Notes: generated from the sequence alone by a model not told the origin. Positions 1 to 12,417 are shown, numbered from the stretch's first letter. The stretch is DNA of 64,000 bases from Pontederia crassipes (GCA_030549335.1 CM060196.1:18806501-18870500), one strand, 5' to 3'. Translations and numbers: made by a program.

Positions 1-1045
1 TTTTTGTCTTCTTGTTGGGCATTTAATATTGTTTTCTTGTTGAATTCTAAGTTATTGTTAGAACTATTGCAGAAATGCAAGGCTGTAAGATAGTGAAAAT
101 TACTAATTGTTTGACTTGGAATGCACCTTCAGAGAAGAGTGTTTTGTTAGGGACGAAATTCTGGGGAAGATTCTTATGTTTATGTCATCTGTGATGAAAG
201 ATATGGCATAAAGGAGTTGACATCGAGAAATGGAAAATGAAATATTGAAAAAGAAACTTTTAACTGATTGCCTTTGTTTAACTTTATTGTGTCGCAAGAG
301 ATGCTTCCACAAAATTGGTGCTAGTCTAGAAAGATCTTTAGCATGTGAACTTCATTGTGATAGTTACTGATTTCTGTTTGTGGTACTGTTTATGCAAACT
401 TGGCTTCCTCAGGCCCTCATTTTCCAGACAATCTGAATCAAGTAGTCTACTTCACTTCTGAACGCAAAATTATACAGAAGGATCAAATTCAATCACAGCA
501 GAGCAAGAACTAAGAAGCATGATATTAGCAGAGTTCAGACTCTGACAAACAGAACACTTCAGCTAGTTTTCACATCATCATGATCTGCAGCCGGAACCAC
601 GTCTTGTTCTGACTTAAATAGATATGAAATTTGAGGCATTCCAGGCACATGTTTGAATATGCAACTTGGATGTCCAACAAAGAGTTGTACAACTGTTCTA
701 ACTAATGCAATATGGGCCTCCCGCCCTGGTTCCAAACCTATGTGGACAATTATTTGAACTTGAGCTCACAATCTCACCAACTGGCTCAAGGGCATTAAAG
801 AAAGATCTCATAGATTGGTCCCATCATCTTCCTACTGTACTTATCTTTTCTTTGGTGGCTTATCTGACTTTTGAAATTGCTCCCCCATTAATTGCTTGTC
901 ATTGAGATGCATGATTCATCATCCCCACAAGTCAAGAAACACTTTGCTGCCTTGTCTTTATCTCCCTCCATCTTGCAATACTCTTGTAGCCCAAGGACAA
1001 TAATGTACATATAATCCTCCTTCCATTTCCTTTGTTTTCTTCTCT
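1..1045. other. Gene-free left edge and upstream region of the 5-phosphatase gene
   Basis: No reading frame here resembles a known protein and all open frames are short. The stretch is AT-rich with ordinary mixed sequence. It probably holds the distal promoter of the gene starting at 1137, and perhaps the tail of a neighbour lying left of the window, but nothing in the sequence proves either. Confidence 0.4.
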
Positions 1046-1136
1046 TTTATATACATTTCCAGAGGGCCTTCCTCTATACTGGGTCTGGGTCTCTGATTCA
1101 TGTCCTACTCTCCTACTGTCATGCTGAAAACACAAA
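1046..1136 (+). promoter_or_regulatory. Candidate TATA box and 5' leader of the 5-phosphatase gene
   Basis: A TATA-like motif (TTTATATAC, 1046-1054) lies about 85 bp upstream of the proposed start codon at 1137. A transcription start about 30 bp downstream would leave a leader of roughly 50 nt. It is inferred from motif and spacing only. Confidence 0.3.
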
Positions 1137-3623
1137 ATGCGAGGAGAGGTAGAATCAACAGCTCATTCTTTTTTTTCCATCAGTTTCTCATGTCCTTCAT
1201 GTTTCTTCTGTGGTAACAAACGAATACATGCATTGCAACTATGTTCTTAGGTTTCATGGCCTAGATTGTTGGCTAACAAACTGCTCCGAAGACCCTTGTG
1301 TGGTGATCTTTTCACAATGGATTTTGCCAACATCGAGAATTTGCAGGAGTATGACGAATGGGAGGATGAAATTATTAGTCCAAAGTTATGTTATGATAAA
1401 AGGAACACCTGCAAATACAAGTGAGCAATCTAGAATTGGCCCCTTCTAAATCTTACAATCGTAATTTTAAAATGCATGCAATATAGCTGACATGTGTTCT
1501 TATTCTTTGTTTCAGATTTTTTGCTAGTACCTGGAATGTTGGTGGTATCCAACCATCCGATGATCTGAACTTAGAAGATTGGTTAGATGTTAAGAACAAC
1601 TCTTATGACATCTACATTCTCGGGTAATCTGTTGAACTATATCAGCCAGAAAGTGGTCCAAATAGCATTATGCAAAAGACTTTAACACGAACTAAGAACT
1701 TGCATCTCTTTTCATACAGATTCCAAGAAATTGTGCCTCTTAATGCCAAAAGTGTCTTAGGTGCAGACAACACAAGAACATGCATGAAATGGAATTCACT
1801 TGTCAGGGCTACACTAAACAAGTCTCTTTCTGATACAAGAGCTGAACAAGTGTTGAGGGCCGGAGAGAAGCAAAAAGTGCACCCATTCAGGGAAAGCAAA
1901 CTTAGTAATCAATTCTCAAGAGATTTCAGATGTGTTATAAGCAAGAAGATGGTAGGAATATCAATCTCAGTTTGGGTCAGAAGTGATATTAGGCGATTCA
2001 TTCGCCATCCAAATGTCTCGTGCATCGGTTGTGGCATCATGGGCTGCCTTGGAAACAAGGTTTGTCATGTGATTCATATTTGGACATGGAATACTAGTGC
2101 TTCTGGACATTTTCAAGAGAAGAAAGGAATCATCATCATGCTGATGAATTCGTCATTTCTTGCATGCAGGGTTCTGTTTCAGTTCGATTTTGTTTGCATG
2201 AAACAAGCTTCTGTTTTGTCAGTTGTCATCTAGCTTCAGGAGGTAAAGAAGGGGATGAGATACACAGGAACTCAGATGCCATGGAGATATTGACAAGAAC
2301 AAGATTCCCTTGCAGTCTCACTCTTGGATTGCCAGAGAAGATCCTGGATCATGAGTGAGTAGTCCATCTCCAGAGCTTTCAAACTACTTTTCTGTTATAT
2401 TAATGTTGGTATTATGTGTGGAAAAATGTTAAACTGTATTTTTCAGCAAGTTTCATGCATGTCATACAAACTCGTAACCAATGAGCTCGAGTTTGCATAC
2501 CATAAAAAACTTAAAACTCGTCTCAAGCTGTCAATTATGGTATCAAGATAAGTTAGCTGAAACATATATACCATGTTAGGCAGATGAAAGATAGAACCGA
2601 GATGAGGATTTTAAAATCGAGCTGCTTTTAGTTGACAGTGACATTGCCTGAAAAAAATAGATGACCAGTGACATTAGTTATGGAAAAACAAGTTAAGGAC
2701 TGACAAAAGTGAGAGTCAGCAGTTGCTGTAGGGCACCAAAACATGTTCAAATACAGACTAAAATGCTGATCTTCTCAAAGTATAGAACCATGTCGCATGT
2801 CAACAATGGCATCAGATAATTAATTAACAGCATAACTGTATCAAGGGGAATGATTAATGCTCGCTATGTTTCATCATAATAAGAATGATATTTCGTTGAT
2901 TTTTCACCATAGTTGAAGAAATCTACTTCAACAATTTTTGGCCGAACTCTTCTATTTGCATCGTCTTGCAAACTGCCTGAAGAAAGGTATGCTTATTAGT
3001 CTTCCTGTCACTTCGTGCAGCCGTGTAATCTTGCTTGGTGATTTGAACTATCGAATCTCTTTGCCCGAGTCCACGACTTGGACGCTGGTGGATCAAAAGA
3101 AATGGAACGATCTGTTAAAGAAGGATCAGGTATTGAAAAGTATTAATATAGAAACCTGACGAACTAATTAGTCTTCACGCATCAGAAGTCTCAAGCATCT
3201 CTGAAATGTAGTTGAGGCTGGAGGTCTCAGACGGTGGAGTCTTTGAAGGTTGGAATGAAGGCCAGATAAAATTCCCCCCAACATATAAATACTATGCAAA
3301 TTCAGATAAATACTACGGCTGCATTCAGCGCAAGAAAGGCGAGAAAAGGCGTTCCCCTGCATGGTGATGCTTAATTAACTAATCTTAAACATCCTGTACA
3401 GTGAAAATTTCTAGTAAATTGCCACTAACAAAGTTGCCATTCCTACAGGTGCGATCGAATTCTCTGGCATGGCAAGGGTATAAAGCAAAAGCAGTACGAC
3501 CGATGCGAATCAAGACTGTCCGATCATCGTCCGGTGCGAGCAGTTTTCAGTATTGAGGTTGAAATGCTAAGAACTCTGAATCAATGCAACGGGAAGTCAC
3601 TTCTTGTCAGAAAATATGTCTGA
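1137..3623 (+). CDS. IP5P9: Type I inositol polyphosphate 5-phosphatase 9-like (8 exons, 416 aa)
   Basis: The enzyme removes the 5-phosphate from inositol phosphates or phosphoinositides. The Arabidopsis relative At5PTase9 acts on PtdIns(4,5)P2 and affects salt responses. Exons: 1137-1148, 1251-1420, 1516-1623, 1720-2059, 2170-2354, 3021-3129, 3212-3363, 3449-3623. All junctions are GT-AG and the sum, 1251 nt, stays in frame. The N-terminus has the plant 5-phosphatase WPRLLANK-type motif (residues 6-13). The catalytic core follows: FASTWNVGG (63-71), FQEIVPL (98-104), GNKGSVSVR (from 208), GDLNYR (278-283), PAWCDR (357-362) and SDHRP (383-387), covering metal, phosphate and acid/base motifs. 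The length is nearly that of AtIP5P9 (417 aa, from memory). Exon 1 codes only four residues and is the least certain part; an in-frame TAG at 1248 rules out simple extension of exon 2. The paralogue number is a best match, not proven. Confidence 0.9.
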
Positions 3624-4035
3624 ACGTCGAGATGTTGCCTTGATGATACGTAGACAATTGAGCAAAGCAAGATCAAGCACTCACATATGCATGGCCATCA
3701 TGTAATGGGTCAACTCTCTACGTTAAGAAAGCAAATAAGCAATGTACAGATTTCAAGCATGTATCCAGTAAGTCGAGAAAGAGATTGAGAGTCTGATGCA
3801 TCCTCATTCCCTACACGAATGTGCCACTGACCTGCTGTCATGTTTCTTTTTTGAATTGTAATTATTATCATTCGCACAGCCCTCTCCCATTTTTTTGAAA
3901 CTCATTTTTTTTTCTCCGAAACTATTAGCACCCTATTAATTTAGTATTAATTTAGTGTTCGCACAAAGAAGGAAGAGGTAAGCTACTAAGCTTTGATCAA
4001 ATTGATGACTTCTAATTGATGTTGGTATCACTTGT
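3624..4035. other. 3' flank of the 5-phosphatase gene
   Basis: This is AT-rich sequence directly after the stop codon and probably includes the 3' UTR. No coding similarity or recognised repeat is seen. Confidence 0.4.
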
Positions 4036-4620
4036 GTTGTCAAAACCGTCGACCGATTATTAAATAGCGGCTCAAAATTATTTTCAAAATTATCTTCAAA
4101 ATTGGAATGGAGATTGGACCGATTTGAACTGTTCAAACTCGTTGAAACCGATGAAAACTAGGTAGAAATTATCACAATCGGTCTAAATGAATCGGCCAAG
4201 GTAATATAAAAATGAATCAAAATTTATGAATATTAAACTATTTATATACATTTTTATACTCTCTTATTTTTACTCTCATTTTATGTCATTTTAATTTATA
4301 GTAAAATATTTTTCTCATTTATTTAATTTATGAATAGTAAACTATTTATATATACATTTTTTTACTCTCATTTTATGTCATTTTAATTTATAGTACAATA
4401 ATATTTTTCAATAATTGTGACTTCATTTTTCATATAAAATCTTTATATTAATTATTAGTATAAATTTATTAGCTATTAAGATATAGTTTTTAAAGTTTAA
4501 CTTATGATGTCATTTTATATGATTGGGTTGAATATATCTTTCCAAATTATAATATTTTATTATTATATAGTCTGATCGAACAATTCGACAGGTCTAATCG
4601 ATACGACCTAAAATGGAGAC
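4036..4620. repeat. AT-rich probable transposon remnant with internal direct duplication
   Basis: The stretch opens with GTTGTCAAAACCG, which resembles hAT-type ends such as that of the element at 22708-22845. It then contains two tandem copies (about 4223-4326 and 4327-4410) of a segment beginning TTTATGAATA and ending near TTTATAGTA. No matching right terminus was found, so element borders are not defined. Confidence 0.4.
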
Positions 4621-5225
4621 TTATTTGAATGGATGTCCAATCTGATTCGGCCAAACACAATTTCGCTAGCCAAGTTGGCCGATCAAACATGGTTTCTTTT
4701 GAAGGTAGGTGCTGCAAAGAGGCTTACGAAGTGGTGCAAGTAGGACAGAGCAGAAATCGGGTCGACTCGGTTGTCCCGGTCCGACACGGACCGGTTTGCC
4801 GAAAAATATTCCCGGACCGGATAGAATCGGTCCGGGAATGGGTCTGGATCCTGCGAAACTCGATGAATTTCGGGTGCCGAATCGACTACCAGAGCTGGAT
4901 CGCGGCCACCAATGGCTAGATCCAACTGTTAGGTGCCGGATAGTGGCAGATGCCTCGGTCGCCTGGCGGTCGGATTCGACGCCTTGCGATCGGATCCGGC
5001 GCTTGGCGTGAGCCAATCCAGCCGCTAGGCGTCGCATCGTGGCTGTTGACATCGGATCACGGGCGCCCGTCGTCGAAACGACCGCTTTTCTTGGAATTGA
5101 TTGGATCTTGCCTGGCGGCCATTGATTCTCGGCCGCAAATTCGATCAAATTCTCAGATTGGCGGGACTGACCCAAACTCGAATCCGATCCCGAGTTTGCT
5201 CAAGCCTAGGTGCAAGACATGCATG
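4621..5225. repeat. GC-rich island with CCGG-rich inverted repeats, probable transposon debris
   Basis: The GC content rises sharply inside an AT-rich gap. Many short motifs of the type GGACCGG and GGATCCGGCG repeat in both orientations, and 4808-4839 forms a perfect 12-bp-stem hairpin. Both strands are open for 100-170 codons, but the translations (rich in S, R, P, G) match no family I know. Such overlapping open frames are typical of GC-rich sequence rather than a gene. Confidence 0.4.
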
Positions 5226-8200
5226 GAACTTAGAGGACCATATTTGTCTATTATTAGATGCATTGATTGTAAAGAGAAGGTGGATGATGAGTCTATATTA
5301 GATAAAATGAAAGTATTCCTCCTTTTTTTAAAAAAAGATCATATTTTTTTATTTTTTTAATCATCGAATTAAAAATAAATCTATAAGTAATGTTTGCCAG
5401 AGGAAGCGAATTCATCCATCTCTTTGCTTCATCCTGTCCTCACTTTTCTTCTCTACATTACTTCTTTTTTTTTCTTTTATGTTTTCCATATGAGTTTCTA
5501 TTAATGAAACAAGTAGGCTCATTTCTAACACCCAACAAAAATAGTTCTAAAAAAATGGATTTCAGCCATCTATAGGATTTCAATCACCTGTCCAAGAAAT
5601 CCCTTTGATTGGAGAATTATTATTAAGGTGTTGTTTGGTCAGTGAAGAATAAAGTATTATTTTAATTTATTCTGCCAAATAGATGATTTATTATGCAAAA
5701 ATGATGATGAGCACTTTTGTCATTTTTAAAAATATTACACTTGTGAATAGTGACTTTTTTAGTGATAAATAATTTATATGAAATGATAATAAATATATGT
5801 AATATTCAAAATAATATTATTATATTCATGTGAATGACAATAATAAAATAATAATTTCAATAAATAACTATTATTAGTTATTATAACAGTAATATTATTT
5901 TTTATTGTTGTCATTGTTATGATTTTTTATATTGTTTGTCATATTTTATTTGTTTCAGATTTAAAAGGCTATAAATGAAAAGAAGATAAAAAAATGCTAT
6001 TTTGAATGGACATCACACCTCCTTGTAGATAATATGAATTATCACTTAATAGGCAATTCAGATTATCTATAAATTAAAATAAAATAAACAAGGGAGTGAT
6101 GAGACCGGATAATTTAACTTATCAATAATTTAAAAACATTACTTGTAGAGAGTCCCCCCTAAAGTAATAAGTTTATCACACAAATTAATAATATTTTTTT
6201 AGATTAAATATTAATAATAATCAATTTTAGAATCTAAGTTAGTATAATCTTGTTTTTTAATTGAATATAATACTCAACTTTTATCAAAATTATTGAAGAT
6301 TTACCTTTTGATTGTACATAAATATTATTAATCTGCATTTTAGTCTATCCTATACCATTATAAACTTATTTTATTATTATTAATTATTAACAACCTTTTT
6401 TAGTTTAGGACTTCCAACAACTAATGAATTGCCAATAGTACTATTTTAATATCTCCCTCTAGCGTTCCCATTACAAGAAAATGGACAATATTCAATGAAA
6501 TATATTTCTACTATGACATCTAACTTAATTATGCATCATTATGTTATATTATTGATGAGTATTATGAAAGTTATGTTAAGACATAAGCTTCAATAGTAAT
6601 TATTGAAGAACAAAAATTGATGAAAATTTATTTAAGTCATGAAAAACGTGATTTTCAGCAATGTGCTAATTTGGAAAAAAAATCCTAATAAGTGTTCTTA
6701 TATGTTAAAGAATTATAAAAGTAATTTTTAATAAATTCTTGAAGGTGTTTTAATTAAGTAAAACATAATGCAAAATCGAAAAACTATCAAAACATAATTT
6801 TTGTTCTCCAAACAAAAAATCAAATTTTGATTCCTTTGTTATTTATTTTTCTAAACATTTCTTATTTACATCGTCAAGGACATTTTAGGAAGGATTTGAT
6901 TGATCAACTTAGGTTGATTATTTTATCACAGCCGCATCTTATCACTTCTTCCTACTCTTTTACCATTCTCATCCAAACTTCAAAGGGGAGAGGAACATCT
7001 ACTACTTCTCGAAGAAATTGGAGAGAAGAGAAGAGAATTAGGATTTTGAGCTTGTGGTAAGTTTATACTTGGTTATCTTTTTTATTTCAATTACATAATT
7101 TCCTAATTAGAGTTCTTTTGAATTTTCCTATACTCATTCTCTTATTTTTAGTTAACTATGGGGGTAAAACCCAAGTGGTCATGAGAAAGAGTAAATCCCA
7201 TGTATGGTTGTTTTGTTCTTGAAACTTTAGTTACAACATTGCATATCTTTGGGTGTCCAAAAATTACAAAATTGACTCAGCTTGATCCCCTTTAAGATAC
7301 TTTTGTTCTTAATCCGATATCTAGAGAAAAAGATAAGTTATCATCATTAAGGTTCTACTTTTTATTTGCCATTACTAGGACTTGTAAATTAAGTATTGAA
7401 TCAAATAAGTTATAAAATTATTTGATAATTTAGAATGCTTCTTTTTCAATTAAAATAACTTGAAACATTGAAAGTTATAAGTGTTCAATTGAACATTACC
7501 CAATTATGTCATAATCAAATTCAAGAAAGATCATGCTACTACTTATCAAAATTATTGTGCTCAATACAAAAAAGTATAAATTCTAAGAATTTTATGAGGT
7601 AAGCCCTAATTAGGGCAAATTGAAAATACTAGAATGGGAGTTGTTTACTAATTGATATAAATAATAAAAGCAAAGCCACTCAATCTATCAGAACATAAAA
7701 TTAACATGGAATTTATATTGAATGTTGATTTTCTTGAGAAACAATCATAATAAATAAAATTTGAAATTTTTTATAAATTAAGGTTTCAATAATATGAACT
7801 TACCAAAATTATAATAGTAAAAATTTATTATGAAAGATATAATTTTTCTTTACTATATATGCAAGTTGTCATAATATAAGGTCGAACCTAGTGAATGCCA
7901 TATAATTTTTTGTAATTATTTATGTTTCATGTATGACATGTTAGTGTTCAAAACATAATAGTAATGTAATCATTATTATTATTGTTATAAGAGTGGAAGA
8001 GTAAAGTAGGAAAAAAGGAAAAACTTTTGGTAAGCACTATAAGTATGTTTGTTTCTCTTACTCCATGCATTCACATTTTTTTTTCTAAATTTGGTGTGAC
8101 CATGATTTCACATGATTGTTTGAACGTGTGATCTTTTGTGGGCATGGGAAACTATGCTTTGTTATTCGAAAATTTGTTCGATATTTTTTATATTATGACA

Positions 8201-8230
8201 TATTTGGTTACTAGTTATGTGATACATTTG
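5226..8230. other. AT-rich intergenic DNA without recognisable gene
   Basis: About 3 kb of strongly AT-rich sequence dense in stop codons in all frames. Occasional open frames of 60-80 codons are composition artefacts. I see no coding similarity, RNA gene or clearly bounded element. Confidence 0.5.
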
Positions 8231-8235
8231 CATAT

Positions 8236-8900
8236 ACAGTGGATGAAGTTAAGTGCCACATTGTTAATCACGATGGGAGTCACCTCTAAAGTCTAATTCA
8301 TTATTTTGTTTTCTAAAAATGGGAAGAGATATAATAAAGCTAAGTGTCATGTAGAACTAAATACTACATCGTGAGAAATTATGATGGGAGGCACGTCATT
8401 TAAATTTTGGGTCACCTCTAGAGTTCATCGAGTCAGATTGACTCGTGAACCCGAAGTCCCAACCCGGCTCGACGACCCGATTAATTTTTATTTTTTATTT
8501 AAATTAATCTATTTTTATCTAATTAAGAGGTTTTATATGATTAAAATTATTTTAAAATATGAAAATAAATCCTTTAAAATATTCAAACAAATAATAAATA
8601 ATTTATTATTTAAAATAAAATTTTAACATAAATTTATATTTAAAATAAAGAAGAAAAAAGTTAAAAAATGATGGTCGGGTAAGCCGTCGAATTTGTTGCG
8701 AGGCCATCAACCCAACCAAAATTGGTCGGATTGAGTCGAATTTAGGATCGGGTCGAGTCCAACCCGACCGTGAACACGCTAAGCCCACCTATCGCTATTT
8801 GATTTGTTCTCCAGTAAGGATTAGGTAAAATAGAGCTAAGTGTTACATCGTGAGAAGTTATGGTAGAAGTCACATCTAACATTCGTAAGGACCACCTTTA
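8236..8900. repeat. Dispersed direct repeats around an AT-rich core (degenerate transposon)
   Basis: A motif of the form ACATCGTGAGAARTTATG followed by GGGAGGCAC or a variant occurs near 8365 and 8850, with a weaker copy near 8256. Between the last two copies, GC-rich arms (about 8430-8480 and 8690-8780), rich in CGACCCGA and GGGTCGAG in opposite orientations, enclose an AT-rich core. The layout suggests a decayed, possibly nested mobile element; the class is unknown. Confidence 0.4.
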
Positions 8901-9519
8901 AAATCTACCTACCGACTATACTTTAATTGTGATCCGTGCATTCATATGATATTGTTACATTTTGCATTCATCAATCTGATAATTGTTGAATGATTGAAAA
9001 TGTGAACTGAATATGTATGTGTCTATTATGTGATTATGAAGGTCATTTGTTATGTATGCAACTAAATATTGATTAATTGATAACACTGAGATTATGAATT
9101 ATCAATTTACTAAGTTATAATTTGCTCACGTTGTTGTTCTACATTTTTTCATATTAGTGAATTTTGATCACTGCGTCACTTATTTGATTTCAATCATTAA
9201 ACAACAATGATCTTATATTCTAATTGTTAATATGGAGTATCATAAACTCTCTCATGAAAATTATGTTACATTCTTAGAATAAAAAAATTCAAGAGGCTAA
9301 TAAGAAAAGGTAAAAAAAATATGGTTGTCAAGGTTTACCTATTGCATTAGTGATTCAGGGGCAGAACTAAGATGTAAAGTTGAGGGGAATACTTTCTCCG
9401 TGTGTGGGGGTGGGTGGGCTTTTGCTTGGCACGTTGTGAGACTTCACGAGAGTAGTCTATCCATGCGCTACTCTCTTGGCATCATCCGAATGGTTAAAAC
9501 AAATGAAGGGTGGTCGGTG

Positions 9520-9910
9520 TGGTGCAATAACTTTATAGAGAGAGATTACGTGAAATGTTTTTCCAGAGAGAGATTGCACGACAACAAGCCCCCATGTGAA
9601 TGTTTTATAGAGAGATGGAGGGAGGGGAGAGAGAGAGGGAGGGGAGGGAGAACATTTTAAAGAGAGAGGGGGAGGGAGGGAGAGAACGTTTTAAAGAGGG
9701 AGAGGGAGGGAGACACGCGACAACAAGGAACGTTTTACAAAGAGAGAGGGAGGGATGGGAGAGAGAAAGGGGTAGGAAGGGAGACACGCAGAGGGAGGGA
9801 GGGTGGAGAGAGAAAGAGAGAGAGAGAGGAAGGGAGGGAGGGAGGGAGGGAGAGAGAAAGGACGGAGACATCCAGAGAGGGAGAGAGAGAATGGAACGAG
9901 AGAGACGCCT
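9520..9910 (+). repeat. Polypurine minisatellite (GAGAGAGGGAGGG type)
   Basis: Nearly 300 bp of this strand is purine. Units begin with a TTTTA spacer (for example ACGTTTTAAAGAG) and continue with (GA)n and GGGAGGGA runs; the phrase ACGACAACAAG or CGCGACAACAAGG recurs at two unit junctions. The open frames crossing it on both strands (R/E/G-rich or S/L/P-rich) are by-products of the repeat. Confidence 0.7.
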
Positions 9911-10007
9911 GCGAGTTAAACGGTGCGCTGCCCCTTGATCCGTGGACCGATGGCTCCCATGATGCGTCATAGCGTGTGAAGCAAAAGCTGCTTCGTATAT
10001 TCGATAA

Positions 10008-10052
10008 ACTCTCTCTCTCTCTCTCGATATATAATATATATATATATATAAT
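10008..10052. repeat. CT and AT microsatellite
   Basis: A run of CT dinucleotides is followed directly by an AT dinucleotide run. It lies about 100 bp after the polypurine tract, so the region changes from purine-rich to pyrimidine-rich on the same strand. Confidence 0.7.
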
Positions 10053-11719
10053 AAAATTTTAAAATTGGGGCGGAAGAGTAAGAGGGTGTCCCTAATATTC
10101 TTGGGTTTGTCTTTGGGTGATTCATAATCATTATTCATTGAAAGTAGAAGATAATATAATTGAATATTAAATAATACAATTATACAATTGATGAAAACAA
10201 ACACATTAATGATATCCCATCCCATTAAATGAAAATAATTTAACATAAAATGAGTGATGCTTCCTTCTTCAAAAAAAGGTGCCAATCATATTGTGATCCA
10301 CTGCTAATAATTGGTATGAGGTGTCACTATTTGCACAAAGAAATCAACAAAGGTGAAATTATTTACATCACCCACCACTAGTCAAAGTAGTGATACCAAA
10401 ATAATAACAACAAATAACGCTAAAAGGTGAAATAATTGATTCCATTGATATCAAATATTGTATTATTTATCATTGGTCATCATTGACTTCAATATCAAAG
10501 TAACGACATTTAATATTTTTTTATCAAAAGACTAGTCAATTTAAAATAGTTCTTACTAGTGAATAATTCAATTTAACATTGATTTCGATTTTATTTGATC
10601 TAACACAATATTCACAAATACATTTCATCACCATTTGTTAAGTTTTTAATAATTATTTGTTCAGTTGTTATAATTCTCTTATCTATACGACTTATTTTTA
10701 TTTTCATAAATTTGCCTCATTGATTAGGCTTCTAACTTATGGGTGTTTGTTTCTTGCAAATGCATGGCCTTGTTAAGAGTTTTAATGGCATGCACAAGAA
10801 ATGATTATCTAAATTGCACATAGCTTAAGGAAATTTAGTAATATATTTTTCGAAAACATTGAGTTGTACTAAGTATTCACATTGTTATTAGTTGAATTAT
10901 GAGACCCTGCTTATTATTATATTAATCCAAGAATTCATTTATTTTATATTATGTTCATTTTCCATTGTGTGTTTGATGAATCAAGATCAACAATATGATC
11001 AATATGTATAGTAGAAAAACATCTCAAATATGAAATATTGCTATGAGCAGAGATTTCTTTGAAATGTGACATCATATATAGACGATTGTCTGCTTGTAAT
11101 TATTTTTCTTCATTTTTAATTCATTAGAAAGCTTAAAATGAAAGGATGTACTAGGAGGATTTTAGGAAATATTTTTGGGAGCATAATGCATTTGGTGAAT
11201 TCATTTGGTTGGTGTAATATTGCAATTCTTGAGGATATGTACTTGTAATTTGTAAAGAAAATATGGAGTGATATCTTTGTATCTTTATTAAATCATATCA
11301 TGATTCAGAAAGAAATCCGATGGATAATACATGTAGTGGATGAATGCATCTGCTATTTTTTTTAATGAAAAAATATTATACACGCAAAGAGGCGAACAAT
11401 TACAAAGTTGATAATTTGGCAAATGCAATCAAAATTCATTTTTTTGGCTCATAATGATCTTCACACTACAAGATGAAAAAAGAAACTTTTCTTTAACATG
11501 TTAAACACAATCATCTTATCAAAATTCAATTTTTTGAATGAGACATTAGAACATCAATATTTCATTGGCATGGGGCGCAAAGCATACAATATTTCATTGA
11601 CGAGTAAGCATAACATAACATAGTTAATTAATCTTAAGATTCACACTTTATAGAGCGCGCACACTTTATACATATATATATATGTGTGTGTGTGTTTAAT
11701 GTATGTGTGAATCATTTTA
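10053..11719. other. AT-rich intergenic DNA, no gene seen
   Basis: The sequence is AT-rich and stop-dense, with short TA/TG microsatellites near 11672-11696. No protein similarity or RNA gene is recognisable. Confidence 0.5.
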
Positions 11720-12032
11720 CGTGTGAAGCACATGTCAAAAGGCTTTACACATATTTTTTTTATTTTCTTCGATACATTTCTTCATTAACAGTTTAGATGA
11801 TCAATAATAAAAAAATCAAATAATCAATAATAATCATATCAATCATTTTCAAAATTTTAGAAACTTATGCACATTATTATCCTTCATAATAGATATAATA
11901 TTTTTTTATAACTTTGTACATTATAAAACTAGTTTTGTTATTATCAATGATATTCTAAACTATTGATGAAAACATATATGGGAAAAAATAAAAAAATATA
12001 TGTGTAAAGTCGCTTGACACGCGTTTCACACC
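11720..12032. mobile_element. Foldback MITE-like element (about 313 bp)
   Basis: The left arm starts CGTGTGAAGCACATGTC. The reverse complement of the right arm starts GGTGTGAAACGCGTGTC. The two then run roughly parallel for about 90 bp (shared blocks CTTTACACATAT, TTTTTTTATTTT, AGTTTAGA). The centre is AT-rich and no coding capacity exists. TA/TG microsatellites flank both sides, so a target duplication cannot be read with confidence. Confidence 0.55.
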
Positions 12033-12366
12033 TATATATATATATATATATATAATATGTGCGCGTGCATGTGTATATATTCATCTTTTCTTTTTTCTAT
12101 AGAAGAAAACAGCTTACAAGCCCTACATCTAAATTGCTTGGTATGCAAATATTATTCACTATTTCTCACTTTGCATTCTTCTTCACCTTCAATCTCAATT
12201 TTTTTGTAAAAAAGAATATTGAAGGTCTTTTTTCATGAACTACTTTAAATATTTTTTTCTATTAGAAGCAATAAACTAAAAGATAAAGAAAAAACAGTAG
12301 GCATTAGAACCTTTCAACTCTCAATTCTGATGACATATGTTATCAATTAGCTGCTAGAAAAAGTGC

Positions 12367-12367
<1 letters not shown>
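12033..12367. other. AT-rich spacer between foldback element and TA microsatellite
   Basis: This short stretch begins with TA/TG microsatellite and continues as unremarkable AT-rich DNA. Nothing else is seen. Confidence 0.4.

Positions 12368-12414
<47 letters not shown>
12368..12414. repeat. Pure TA dinucleotide microsatellite (47 bp)
   Basis: An uninterrupted TA run is visible directly. It is likely length-polymorphic. Confidence 0.9.

Positions 12415-12417
<3 letters not shown>

Noticed and set aside
4666-5360. 100-169-codon frames in the 4.6-5.3 kb GC island
   Set aside because: Overlapping frames on both strands, no recognisable domain and repeat-like CCGG motifs point to transposon debris rather than a gene.
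5629-6030. Possible MITE with GGTGTTGTTTGG-like ends
   Set aside because: The two ends match at only about two thirds of positions and no target duplication is visible, which is not above background in AT-rich DNA.
9600-10285. 226-codon minus frame and 111-112-codon plus frames over the polypurine tract
   Set aside because: They are simple translations of a GA/GGGA repeat (S/L/P or R/E/G only) with no domain.
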